Shown: piece by piece, positions 16,888-25,252 of the stretch
Position numbering within the stretch: the first letter of the stretch is position 1
Layout: every line of letters begins with the position of its first letter
From: LD21 sp963715785
GTDB lineage: Bacteria; Bacteroidota; Bacteroidia; Bacteroidales; VadinHA17
Assembly: GCA_963715785.1 (NCBI GenBank)
Contig: OY970276.1
Location: forward strand, 248,001 to 312,000
Direction: 5' to 3'
Length of the DNA stretch: 64,000 nucleotides
Notes under the pieces: generated by a model
Database searches by the model: none
What the model saw: only the letters and a program-made list of their open reading frames with translations
What the model was told of the DNA's origin: nothing
Program-made: the position numbers and the translations under genes

Positions 16888-18360
16888 TTATAAAACTAAA
16901 GTCTGAATTGAATGCGGCAGAATTTTTACTTCGGCGGCATTATGGCCTATACACAGATTATAAGTAATTTTCAGATTGCTCTGATTCATCACAACAACTG
17001 CTACTGTACCGTCTTCATTTTTAAACGCTGTGGTAAGCAACTGGCTGCGGCTTGCAGAACTCGTAATCCGTTTTGCTCCGGGACGTATAAATTTGGAGAA
17101 GTGTCCTATATAATAATATGAATTTGTGTAGATCAGCTGACCTGTTCTGGTGTCGCCATGAACAGGAGCAAAACAGAAATTCTGAACGTGATTGGGGCCT
17201 CCCGTTTCATCAAGCAAAATATTCCAGTCTGTCCAGCCTACAGTGCCATTATTAAAATCATTTATCATCGAACGGCCATAAGCTTCACCAAGTCCCCAGT
17301 AATTATACATCGAAGGATTAAAGCTCTCGGGACATCCTTCAGTGAACATCAGGTTTTTATCGGGATACGCTTCATGAACAAGTTTGACATTATCGAACAT
17401 CTTATCTCCGCCACTCCAGCTTTCATACCAATGAAATCCCATACCCCATGCATATTTTGAAGCTTCAGGATCATCAAATATAACATTGGCTCTCTGTACC
17501 ATAAGATCCCTGTTATGATCCCAAACCATGATTTTTTTGTCACCCAGTCCTTCTCTATGAATAGTCGGACCAAGAAAGTTTTTAAGGAAATCACGCTCAT
17601 CATCAGCAGTATAGATACATGATTCCCATTTTTGTGTAGCCATCGGTTCATTTTGAATAGTCATTCCCCATACCGGGATCCCCGCTTTCTCATAGGCTTT
17701 AATAAACTTTACATAATAATTGGCCCATGTCTGGAAATATTCAGGTTTAAGCTTCCCGCCGTGAAGCATATCATTATTATCCTTCATGTATCCGGGAGGA
17801 CTCCAGGGACTGACAAACAGAGTCAGTTTTCCTCCGGCAGCAGCAATAGCTTTTCTGATGAACGGAATACGGAACTTCATATCGTGATCAATGCTGAAAG
17901 AATTCAGATCCTTGTCGCCATCAGTCACATATGTATAACTCCCGCTTGAAAAATCACAGCTGTTTATATTGGTTCTGGCCAGAGTATAGCCAATGCCCGA
18001 CCGTGTGTCGTAATAAGCTTTCAGCAGTTCTTTCTGCTTATCCTCCGGCAATTTTGAAAACGTCTCGGCAGAAGCATCGGTTAAGGCACCTCCTATTCCA
18101 ATGAATGTCTGAAAGGTCTTATCAGGGTCTGTAAAAACACAAACCTGGGTTTCCACTGGCTGAATGAGCTCTTTAAATTTCAGAGTGTCAGTGGCAGTTA
18201 ATCTTAAGTTCGTGCTGTCAGCTGTTGTATAGACTATTACTGACTTCCCTTCAGTTTTGTACTTCGCAGACGCAGGAGATTCTGAAGTTGCTGTCGGCTG
18301 TTGTTGGGTACACGAGATGACAAGACATAAGATTGTCGTTAATACAAAATATTTCTTCAT
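16888..18360 (-). CDS. GH30 glycoside hydrolase (glucosylceramidase/beta-1,6-glucanase-like), lipoprotein
   Basis: This 490-residue exported lipoprotein has the signal MKKYFVLTTILCLVISC with lipobox C17, followed by a Ser/Thr/Pro-rich linker. The GH30 barrel shows GIGGALTDASAE at 88-99, the acid/base Glu in TIQNEP (E238) and the nucleophile Glu in MFTEGCPES (E341). A C-terminal beta domain follows. Subfamily 1/3 members act on glucosylceramide, beta-1,6-glucan or beta-xylosides; the exact substrate is not decided here. An inverted repeat 25 bases upstream of the start (18385-18411) may control it. It probably faces outward at the cell surface or periplasm. Confidence 0.92.
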   Translation of the reverse strand: MKKYFVLTTILCLVISCTQQQPTATSESPASAKYKTEGKSVIVYTTADSTNLRLTATDTLKFKELIQPVETQVCVFTDPDKTFQTFIGIGGALTDASAETFSKLPEDKQKELLKAYYDTRSGIGYTLARTNINSCDFSSGSYTYVTDGDKDLNSFSIDHDMKFRIPFIRKAIAAAGGKLTLFVSPWSPPGYMKDNNDMLHGGKLKPEYFQTWANYYVKFIKAYEKAGIPVWGMTIQNEPMATQKWESCIYTADDERDFLKNFLGPTIHREGLGDKKIMVWDHNRDLMVQRANVIFDDPEASKYAWGMGFHWYESWSGGDKMFDNVKLVHEAYPDKNLMFTEGCPESFNPSMYNYWGLGEAYGRSMINDFNNGTVGWTDWNILLDETGGPNHVQNFCFAPVHGDTRTGQLIYTNSYYYIGHFSKFIRPGAKRITSSASRSQLLTTAFKNEDGTVAVVVMNQSNLKITYNLCIGHNAAEVKILPHSIQTLVL

Positions 18361-18384
18361 TTTAAAGAGTATTTGATTGGCAAT

Positions 18385-18411
18385 ATATTTCGATTTTATG
18401 ACTCGAAATAT
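18385..18411. promoter_or_regulatory. Perfect 9-bp inverted repeat upstream of GH30
   Basis: ATATTTCGA (18385-18393) and its exact complement TCGAAATAT (18403-18411) are separated by nine bases. The site is 25 bases before the GH30 start codon and 230 bases before the divergent yhhN-like gene. It has the size of a dimeric regulator operator. No cognate regulator gene is adjacent, so this is inference from symmetry and position. Confidence 0.35.
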
Positions 18412-18642
18412 ACTAAGAATCAGTCAAACCGATTGGAATCATAACGAAGATATTTCAGGAAAGAATTACATTTCTGTATTTATTTTCCCTAATGTCGAAT
18501 AAAAGTATGAGATTCTTTTCCTGGCTCACATTTTATCCGTTTAATATTGATTTATTTTCCTTTGTGTAAGTTTTTGTTGAACTTTGCGTGACCCTGAAGA
18601 TTTGTGAAAACTAACCGGTCAATCAATAAACAATCCTGAAAA

Positions 18643-19326
18643 ATGAAAAACTCAATTATCACTGCAATCTATTTTCTTACAGGGCTGATTTGCATTATAC
18701 TTCAGTATCAGTCTGTGTTCCTGCCTGGGTTGATTGCCAAAGCACTGATCATTCCTGCTCTGATAATTCTGTTATTTTTTAATAGGAGCAATTTACCTAA
18801 ACGTCTGAACCTGTTGATGTTTGCCGGGTTGTTCTTTTCATGGTCAGGAGACGTGATTCTGGAATTCTCAGAGAGAAACGGGAATTTGTTTGTCGCGGGA
18901 CTTGTATGTTTCCTTATGGCTCACGTAATGTATTTAGCAGTATTCATTACAACCCCTGGTAAAAATTCGATACTTAATACGAGGATTTATCTCATTCTGC
19001 CAGTGATCATTTATGGAGCCGGGTTAATTTTCTTTCTTAACAAGGACCTGGGACAGATGAGAATTCCTGTAATAATATATGCAGTTGTTATTCTCACTAT
19101 GCTCACCGCGGCAATTAACAGGAAAGAAAAAGTGCAAAAACAGAGCTATTACCTTGTCCTCTTAGGCGCAATATGTTTTGTGCTCTCCGATTCTTTAATA
19201 GCGGTAAATAAATTCAGCGTTCACTTTGCGTTTTCAGGAATTGTCATAATGGTGACTTATATAGTCGCACAATATCTGATAGTTACAGGATATCTGTCAC
19301 AACCTGGCATTGTTAAAAACACATGA
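18643..19326 (+). CDS. YhhN family integral membrane protein (lysoplasmalogenase-like)
   Basis: This 227-residue protein has about eight predicted membrane helices and almost no soluble loops. The FSWSGDVILEF stretch (about 64-74) contains the conserved Asp of the YhhN/TMEM86 family, and a second conserved Asp appears in CFVLSDSLIA (about 183-192). TMEM86B hydrolyses the vinyl-ether bond of lysoplasmalogens; bacterial members are less well defined. It converges on a DUF1295 membrane enzyme gene with only five bases between the stops. Lipid metabolism is the common theme. Confidence 0.82.
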   Translation: MKNSIITAIYFLTGLICIILQYQSVFLPGLIAKALIIPALIILLFFNRSNLPKRLNLLMFAGLFFSWSGDVILEFSERNGNLFVAGLVCFLMAHVMYLAVFITTPGKNSILNTRIYLILPVIIYGAGLIFFLNKDLGQMRIPVIIYAVVILTMLTAAINRKEKVQKQSYYLVLLGAICFVLSDSLIAVNKFSVHFAFSGIVIMVTYIVAQYLIVTGYLSQPGIVKNT

Positions 19327-19331
19327 TGGCT

Positions 19332-20225
19332 TTAGAATTTAAAAATGCGGGGAAAATACTTAGGCACCTCATTTTTATAAGCAGCATACCCGGGATATTT
19401 TTCAGAACTTATATGTTCTGTAAGAGATGTGCTTCCAAGAAACAGCAGTACAAGCAATACCGGCCCGGCAAGTGTTGGATTGATCCATTGGCCCGTAGCA
19501 GCTACGCCGAATAAGTAGAAACTTATCCATATTGCTTGTTCTGATACAAAATTAGGGTGCCTGACAAATCGCCATAGTCCCTCGCATAAAAATCCCTTTT
19601 TTAATGATTTTTCGAGGAATTCTCCGGATCTGATGGTTTTCCGTTTTAACCTCTGAAAACGGTATTGCTGGTTATCGGCTATACTTTCTATGACGATGAA
19701 TGCGAGCATAAGTAACGATGCTATCAGATCAATAAGAGTCAGAGGCGAGTTCTGGTATCTTGCAGCCAGTAGAAAAGGAGCAGAAAATAAGAATATCAGC
19801 AGATTCTGATATAACGAAATGAAAAAGAAGTTAAACAGCGTGAATCGTATACTACTTTTTAATTGAGGATGTTGCCTGATGTATTTCCACCGGTAATCCT
19901 CATCTCCTTTCCAGGGAATGATATTATACCCTCCTTTCCGGTAAAAATTGAAACTAAGCCGGAAACCCCATGTTCCAACAAAACAGCACATAATTAATAA
20001 CCGTAAAGACGGGTATGCTGCCAGCGAAAGAAGGCCATAAACCAATGGCATTAAACTCCAGAGTTTGTCTACCTGGCTATAATTGCGGGTAATCTCAGAC
20101 ACAGTAAAACAAACAAGAGCTGCACATAGCATTATAGTTAAACATGTACCAGTAAGATGTTTAAAATGAATGTCTAAGTCAGAAAATTCAATGATGTTGT
20201 ATTTCAGTAGCAAAAGTCTTATCAT
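19332..20225 (-). CDS. DUF1295 family membrane protein (steroid 5-alpha-reductase-like fold)
   Basis: This 297-residue multi-pass protein belongs to the DUF1295 / isoprenylcysteine methyltransferase-like superfamily. The family hallmark near the C-terminus is GLWRFVRHPNFVSEQAIWISFY (here split: LWRFVRHPNF and SEQAIWISFY), with the conserved R-x-x-R-H-P-N motif. About seven membrane helices are visible, including VDKLWSLMPLVYGL near the start. The reaction is unknown; NADPH-dependent reduction of a lipid double bond is a family-based guess. A paralogue, shorter and from another branch, lies at 39231-40007. An inverted-repeat element begins 18 bases upstream of the start codon. Confidence 0.82.
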   Translation of the reverse strand: MIRLLLLKYNIIEFSDLDIHFKHLTGTCLTIMLCAALVCFTVSEITRNYSQVDKLWSLMPLVYGLLSLAAYPSLRLLIMCCFVGTWGFRLSFNFYRKGGYNIIPWKGDEDYRWKYIRQHPQLKSSIRFTLFNFFFISLYQNLLIFLFSAPFLLAARYQNSPLTLIDLIASLLMLAFIVIESIADNQQYRFQRLKRKTIRSGEFLEKSLKKGFLCEGLWRFVRHPNFVSEQAIWISFYLFGVAATGQWINPTLAGPVLLVLLFLGSTSLTEHISSEKYPGYAAYKNEVPKYFPRIFKF

Positions 20226-20242
20226 CAGATCTTAATGTTAAT

Positions 20243-20446
20243 AAGAGGCGGTCTCAAAAGTAAAATTTTTCTGTTCCATATTTTTCTGAACCCATCCCAA
20301 TCCCCTTCCCTTAACAGTACTAAACAGCAAGGGATGGGGTGGGTATTGACTTTAATATCAATGTTTTATATCTTCTCCTCATTCGTTTAATAGGAGGGCA
20401 AGGGAGAGGTTCAATAAACAACAAAATGACCTTTTGAGACAGCTTC
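20243..20446. repeat. Second inverted-repeat element with GTCTCAAAAG ends
   Basis: The left end AAGAGGCGGTCTCAAAAG (20243-20260) and right end CTTTTGAGACAGCTTC (20431-20446) are near-complementary and closely match the ends of the 7856-8021 element. The interior is different: it holds CCCATCCC/GGGATGGGG and CTCCTC/GAGGG complementary blocks. Same class of ends with unrelated filling suggests a family of non-autonomous elements mobilised by one transposase, which is not in this window. Confidence 0.6.
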
Positions 20447-20470
20447 ATCAAATATATTATGTCAGTAAAA

Positions 20471-21412
20471 TCAGACCAGGATTTTAGATGTAAGGTTACC
20501 AATACTTGTTCTGATATCGGTAAATGAACAGTCCTGTTCCACCACTAGATGTTTCATGCCTGCAATGTCGCTGGCAGCCAGAATCGCTTTAAAATCAGTT
20601 ATCCCTGCTCCGACCGGAGCCATATCCACGCTTTTTGGAACAAAGAATGGAGCTTCATTTGTGTATGCATCTTTCAAATGAAAGATCTGGAACCGGCCCG
20701 GATATTTATTGAAGATATCAACCGGATTGTGGCCGGCTTTAATTGTCCAGAAAAGATCTATTTCCATGGTAATAAGATCTTTGTCCATCTCTTTCATGTA
20801 AACATCGAAATAAGGTATTTTACCGTCGATAGTAGCGAACTCGAAGTTATGGTTATGATAACCAAACTGAATTCCGTGTTCTTTCATGATTTTGCCTACT
20901 TTGTTCCAGTCGGCAACCATTTTCTGGAAACTGGCAATAGTTTTACGGGCTTCTTCCACAACCCACGGCTGTACGCAATATTTCACACCCAGAATGGCAT
21001 GATCTTCAGCCATTTTTTTTGCATTATCAAGAGTAATGCCCTGTGCTTCTACCTGCGTGTGGCTGCTAAAAATATCCAGCCCCAGATCAGTGGCAATTTT
21101 TTTAAACTCCTCAGGTGACAGACCATAAAATTTTCCATCGGCATAACTGGCCAGTTCAATTTTTGTGTAACCTATTTTAGAAACTTGGGTTAAAGCAAGT
21201 TGCGGGTCTTTTTCCATTGCATCACGTATTGTATACAGTTGCAATGCCAGGTTAAAGGATCTGGGATCAGTTGCAGGAGCTGCTGCCGCAGCTGCAGATG
21301 GAGTTACAGGTGCTGTTGAGTTCTTACATCCAAGCTGAGTCATGGCTAAGGCTCCTAAACCGCCGACAGCGGAAATTTTGAGAAAATCTCTTCTTGATTT
21401 TTTTGTTTTCAT
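20471..21412 (-). CDS. Sugar phosphate isomerase/epimerase-like TIM-barrel protein, Tat-exported
   Basis: This 313-residue protein belongs to the AP-endonuclease 2 / xylose-isomerase-like TIM barrel family. A twin-arginine signal SRRDFLKISAVGGLGALAM, ending in a possible lipobox LGC, is followed by an alanine/proline-rich linker. The barrel contains LQLYTIRDAMEKDP (about 56-69), YHNHNFEF (metal-binding HNH, about 186-193), EIDLFWTIKAG (about 218-228) and HLKDA (about 246-250). These are the usual metal-ligand positions. Exported members occur widely near glycan-degrading genes, but their reaction is mostly undefined. No operon partner is visible. Recognition of the family is firm; the function is not. 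Confidence 0.82.
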   Translation of the reverse strand: MKTKKSRRDFLKISAVGGLGALAMTQLGCKNSTAPVTPSAAAAAAPATDPRSFNLALQLYTIRDAMEKDPQLALTQVSKIGYTKIELASYADGKFYGLSPEEFKKIATDLGLDIFSSHTQVEAQGITLDNAKKMAEDHAILGVKYCVQPWVVEEARKTIASFQKMVADWNKVGKIMKEHGIQFGYHNHNFEFATIDGKIPYFDVYMKEMDKDLITMEIDLFWTIKAGHNPVDIFNKYPGRFQIFHLKDAYTNEAPFFVPKSVDMAPVGAGITDFKAILAASDIAGMKHLVVEQDCSFTDIRTSIGNLTSKILV

Positions 21413-21529
21413 TGTTACTTATTCTAATTGTTAAACTTCCGAACAGGTAGTGCATACTTTTTAAAAGGTCACCAGATAAATATAATATTAATCTTTCAGA
21501 TTCTGAATCAGTGATGGGAATTTTCAAAA

Positions 21530-21748
21530 GTGCATTCATTATCAGAAAAAAAAGAGGCGTGTGAATGTAATCATCAGGTCTCTTTGGGGCGGTGCCACCA
21601 GGAAAAGACTGAGAAACTATCGAATAAGGAATTGCGGGATATGATTATTTTATTTGAAAATTATACCAGGGACTTAAACTCATCCATTGAAAAATTAAAA
21701 AAACAAGACGCTTACAGATTAATAAGTGACAAGGATAATTCTAGATAA
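21530..21748 (+). CDS. Small hypothetical ORF at the island edge
   Basis: This 72-codon frame spans the tRNA-Phe 3'-end copy in its first third, so its N-terminus is not a natural protein start. Codons from about 26 onward (EKTEKLSNKELRDMIILFEN) read as a plausible amphipathic, coiled-coil-like segment that ends KDNSR. This may be the tail of a gene truncated by integration, read into from the repeat. I do not recognise the family. The 379 bases that follow, up to 22127, hold no other clear gene except a 26-codon frame at 22036-22116. Confidence 0.2.
   Translation: MHSLSEKKEACECNHQVSLGRCHQEKTEKLSNKELRDMIILFENYTRDLNSSIEKLKKQDAYRLISDKDNSR
21550..21605 (-). repeat. Distal copy of tRNA-Phe 3' end plus terminator (att-like)
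   Basis: GGTGCCACCAGGAA at 21592-21605 is identical to the 3' end of tRNA-Phe (26711-26724). The preceding bases (AAAAGAGGC ... ATCAGG ... TCTC) align with the tRNA terminator at 26668-26703, with several substitutions. Homology stops after the T-arm, giving about 56 bases in direct orientation relative to the intact copy. This is the expected displaced end of an integration into the tRNA gene. Confidence 0.6.
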
Positions 21749-21980
21749 ATCAGAAAAGATCATCCAATCAATCATCAAAAGTTTATTGAACTTTTACAAT
21801 ACATTAATTATTAGCGCATTATCTAAACGTGTCCAGGTGCTAACGGATCTATGTCATTGAACATTATAAGAGAATAACTCATTTGTAGATTTCTTCTAAA
21901 AAAAATTCTCTTCATCATAGATTTAAATCTCTCTCGTACATAAAATTAAACGCTTCATACAATTACTATGATGTAACGAC

Positions 21981-22001
21981 AAATCAATTTCAAATTGATT
22001 T
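21981..22001. promoter_or_regulatory. Perfect 8-bp inverted repeat before the island operon
   Basis: AAATCAAT (21981-21988) and ATTGATTT (21994-22001) flank five bases, followed by TATTTTTAG. It lies 127 bases before the first island gene. It could be an operator or the terminator of a lost gene; the A/T-rich stem makes it a weak call. Confidence 0.3.
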
Positions 22002-22127
22002 ATTTTTAGTACACTCTGGAAAAGAGGTTTTTTCAATGTATGAAATAGTCAAAGGCAACGCAAATTTAAGAAAGATTGATTGCTTTAAGAGATATCCCAA
22101 TTTTATATCAAATTAATAGAATTCAAG

Positions 22128-24194
22128 ATGCAACAAGTTAACCTTCAAGTTCAAGAATACTTTCAAAAGAAAGTATTTGAAATGTATGGGAAGACCGAGA
22201 TCAAAAAAATTTCTATAGAACCCAAAATTGAATGGGAAAATGTTGAGGTTCCTTATATAGAGCATGAAAATTATACTATTACTATTGACGATGGAATTCA
22301 GATATGGGTTTATTTTATAGTTGCAGTTCTCGCATTAATATCAGTTATTAGTTTTAATTGGGTCGGCCTATTTATAGGTTTATTGTCATTATTTTTTTGT
22401 GTATTTTCCTTGTTTGTGGGAAGTAAGTATTTTAGAAAAACAAAAGATGAGGTTAAAAAGAAAGAGGTTAAAAAGACAAGAGTTGAGAGAAAAGAAAGAG
22501 AAATTCCTCAATTCCGAGATGAAATTGTCCCTGGTGAATGGGCTATAAGAAAAATTGGTTCAGGATCTTTAAATTTTGGAGTTGCTAGCATAAACCAGGT
22601 CAATTTATTGACCGGAACAGGATTTTCAAAATCCCAGTGTGATTTTAATTTTCCAATGATTGTTGATGAAAAAAGTTTTATAAAAGAGTTTCATAATCTT
22701 GAAGTTCAATTAGGAATCATCCCCTTTATTCTAAGTGGTGAAAAATCTAGTTTCAATATGACCGATGAGGAAAATGAAAACTTTAAAGTCTCATTATGTG
22801 GTATTGAGAAGGATATAATGAATCACTTTATCGAAACACAATTTAAATTTGGAAATGCCAAGAAAAAGAGTATCTCCTCATATCTAGTTAAAGAAAATTA
22901 CTTAAAAAATTATCTTATAAAAACTTCAGATTCATTTAAATCATATGAAAATGAATTATTAGCTGCCATTTTAGAAGGTCAAGAACTTGAATCTATTTGT
23001 TCAGATTGGTTAAATAAATGGCCCAAGTGGATAAAAATTATGGAAGATAGTCGGTTCGATTCGGTAAATAGGCAGGTAGTTCCTGAATTTATACAATTTA
23101 GTCACCAAACACAGTATAGCAGCTTTAATTTTTATTGTCCTGATTGCAACAAAGAAATTGCTAATGAATTGATTGGACGAGATTATAGTGTTCACAACAA
23201 TGAGGATCTTTCGCCTCAACGTTTTTCAAAAAATACAAGATGTCACTATCTTTTAGAAACGAATTCTTGGCAATGTCCTATGTGCGATAAAATTTCTATT
23301 TCGCCGATACCAATTCATAAATCTCTGGATGAAATTCTAATGCCTGTTTATGACAATCTAATGCAAGAAAACAAGATAATTAGGGAACAAGATTATTCAG
23401 ATGTCAGGAGAAAGGAAATTGAATATAAGAATGAAATGAAGAAGGAGATGGAAAGGATGTATTTTGAAAACCTTAATGGAATACTTTCACTAAAAGACGA
23501 TATGGAAAAAATGTGGGCTGAAGTTGACGGGGAATCTGAAGCTATAAGCTTTATAAATGATTCATTTACTCGTTTTAAAAATCTGCAATCAAATATAATT
23601 TACTCTATTGAAGAATCTAACAAAGTAATTAAGGGAGAGATACAAAAACTCGCAGAAAAAGTTCTCAGGAATGTTGATAATGTCAAAAATCGTGAAATGG
23701 AATTATTGAATCAGGAACTTACTCAATTATCAAGAGCCAAACGTATCGATGATGAGCGAAGAGATTCAGTTCAGCGTAATATTCTAGAGGCTAATATGGT
23801 TCAAAACCAGATATTGAACACTAAATTTACAGAATTAATCAGCACTAATAAACAAGGCTTTTCTAATGTAACAAGTGGCGTAAAAAGCCTTGAAGAAACT
23901 AACAGACAGGGATTTCAAAATGTGTCTTCAGGCATTGAAAAACTTGATAATACCACTCGAAAGGGATTTGAAGATAGTGTTAAGTCCTCAAAAGATATAC
24001 ACAGTGCTATTAGACTTAATAATGCGATGCAAGCTGCATGCAATGAGTCCATGGGAATTAGTCCCTATGATGATTCCTCAATTCTACGTCCGGGCAGAAT
24101 GCTTAAACGTGGGGCAAATAGACTTACAGGTTCATTAACAGGTAGATCATCTACTGAAATTCATATGGATAATCTTGAAACATTAATAAAATAA
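22128..24194 (+). CDS. Unrecognised membrane protein with zinc ribbon, coiled coil and 18-residue repeats
   Basis: This 688-residue protein matches no family I recognise. Two adjacent membrane segments are at about 58-77 and 78-98, followed by a very basic juxtamembrane stretch (KKKEVKKTRVERKERE, about 110-125). A globular domain covers about 125-330. Two Cys pairs, CPDC at 337-340 and CPMC at 383-386, form a probable zinc ribbon. Residues about 415-570 are charged and heptad-like, consistent with a long coiled coil. Then an 18-residue unit repeats from residue 573 (TNKQGFSNVTSGVKSLEE, then TNRQGFQNVSSGIEKLDN, then TTRKGFED). The gene is AT-rich compared with its surroundings. It starts the island operon, and the next gene begins four bases after its stop. 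A membrane-anchored sensor or scaffold is the cautious reading. Confidence 0.75.
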   Translation: MQQVNLQVQEYFQKKVFEMYGKTEIKKISIEPKIEWENVEVPYIEHENYTITIDDGIQIWVYFIVAVLALISVISFNWVGLFIGLLSLFFCVFSLFVGSKYFRKTKDEVKKKEVKKTRVERKEREIPQFRDEIVPGEWAIRKIGSGSLNFGVASINQVNLLTGTGFSKSQCDFNFPMIVDEKSFIKEFHNLEVQLGIIPFILSGEKSSFNMTDEENENFKVSLCGIEKDIMNHFIETQFKFGNAKKKSISSYLVKENYLKNYLIKTSDSFKSYENELLAAILEGQELESICSDWLNKWPKWIKIMEDSRFDSVNRQVVPEFIQFSHQTQYSSFNFYCPDCNKEIANELIGRDYSVHNNEDLSPQRFSKNTRCHYLLETNSWQCPMCDKISISPIPIHKSLDEILMPVYDNLMQENKIIREQDYSDVRRKEIEYKNEMKKEMERMYFENLNGILSLKDDMEKMWAEVDGESEAISFINDSFTRFKNLQSNIIYSIEESNKVIKGEIQKLAEKVLRNVDNVKNREMELLNQELTQLSRAKRIDDERRDSVQRNILEANMVQNQILNTKFTELISTNKQGFSNVTSGVKSLEETNRQGFQNVSSGIEKLDNTTRKGFEDSVKSSKDIHSAIRLNNAMQAACNESMGISPYDDSSILRPGRMLKRGANRLTGSLTGRSSTEIHMDNLETLIK

Positions 24195-24198
24195 AGTT

Positions 24199-25122
24199 AT
24201 GGCTCAGGAAAATACTACTTTAAAGGTTCAGTTTCCGGACAAAATGAATGTCACTTCACCTGAAATTGACTCAATCAAAAAGACAAGTGAACATATAAGT
24301 AACTGGTTACATAATGATCTAAAAACCATTATTGAACCATTAGTAGTGTTACAGTATGTCCCAGACTTGATAAAAATGGTAAATGAAACTGTTGTGGTCC
24401 AATTCACTAATCTAGTTCAGGGACAGGTTGAATCTGATGTTATCAATAGACAAGCAAATATTAAAGTTTTAAATAGGAAAATAATTTCATCTGAGAAACA
24501 TATTGAACAAAAGGAAGAAAATCTTGACAAAACTGTTGATAGAATAAACACTCGTTATGCAGATCTTGCTGATCAGGTGAATAAAGAACATGAAGTATAT
24601 CTCAGGAAACTTGACAGTCATGCCTATGATATTATTGATAAAATATACCCTCAACAAGTTCAAGAGAGATTTTCATATGACTCCCTACCTGGAACAAATT
24701 TCTTAGCTGACCATGCATTCATTACTGTGATTGATAGAAATATATGCCTTAATAAAGGGATGTTGAATGCACAAAATGAAGTATCGAATTTTAAAGAGAC
24801 GAGAGAACTTTTCCATGATGAACTTGAACGGTTCCATTGTACTGAACTAAAAGAAGGCACCTATGAATTGCCTTTTTGTTTTATTGAACTTGAAAACAGG
24901 CATACTGGAGAGATAAAGTTGGAATGTTGGTTTGAGTGTGAGCTAGAAACAGGTACAAGAAATAAAGATTTGGACGAACTTAGGGAAGAGATGGAGATTA
25001 AAGCAGCAAATTTGGAGTTCTCAAAGGAGTTGTATTCGCAGACCATAAAAGCGATGGATACCTTCTTAACCGAGATTTTACCTGAGTCAGAGAAGCAACG
25101 TTTTTTACAAGACCTATATTAA
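24199..25122 (+). CDS. Unrecognised coiled-coil protein of the island operon
   Basis: This 307-residue, soluble, acidic protein has no family that I recognise. Residues about 85-140 are strongly heptad-like (NRKIISSEKHIEQKEENLDK and following), and a second helical stretch covers about 255-300 (DELREEMEIKAANLEFSKEL). Between them is a compact domain with FCFIELENRHTGEIKLECWF (about 232-251), which looks like a beta-rich core. There is no signal peptide. It lies four bases behind the membrane/zinc-ribbon gene, so the two products are probably made together and may interact through their coiled coils. The coding potential is good: a full-length frame with consistent AT-rich codon use. Confidence 0.72.
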   Translation: MAQENTTLKVQFPDKMNVTSPEIDSIKKTSEHISNWLHNDLKTIIEPLVVLQYVPDLIKMVNETVVVQFTNLVQGQVESDVINRQANIKVLNRKIISSEKHIEQKEENLDKTVDRINTRYADLADQVNKEHEVYLRKLDSHAYDIIDKIYPQQVQERFSYDSLPGTNFLADHAFITVIDRNICLNKGMLNAQNEVSNFKETRELFHDELERFHCTELKEGTYELPFCFIELENRHTGEIKLECWFECELETGTRNKDLDELREEMEIKAANLEFSKELYSQTIKAMDTFLTEILPESEKQRFLQDLY

Positions 25123-25252
25123 AATTTGATTTAAAATATAATATAGATGATAAATTAAATGCAGTATGATCTGAATATATGAATATACTGTTTTAAAAGT
25201 TGTATAATATATAAAAGCAATAGACATATACATTAACTAATAAATCACAAAA

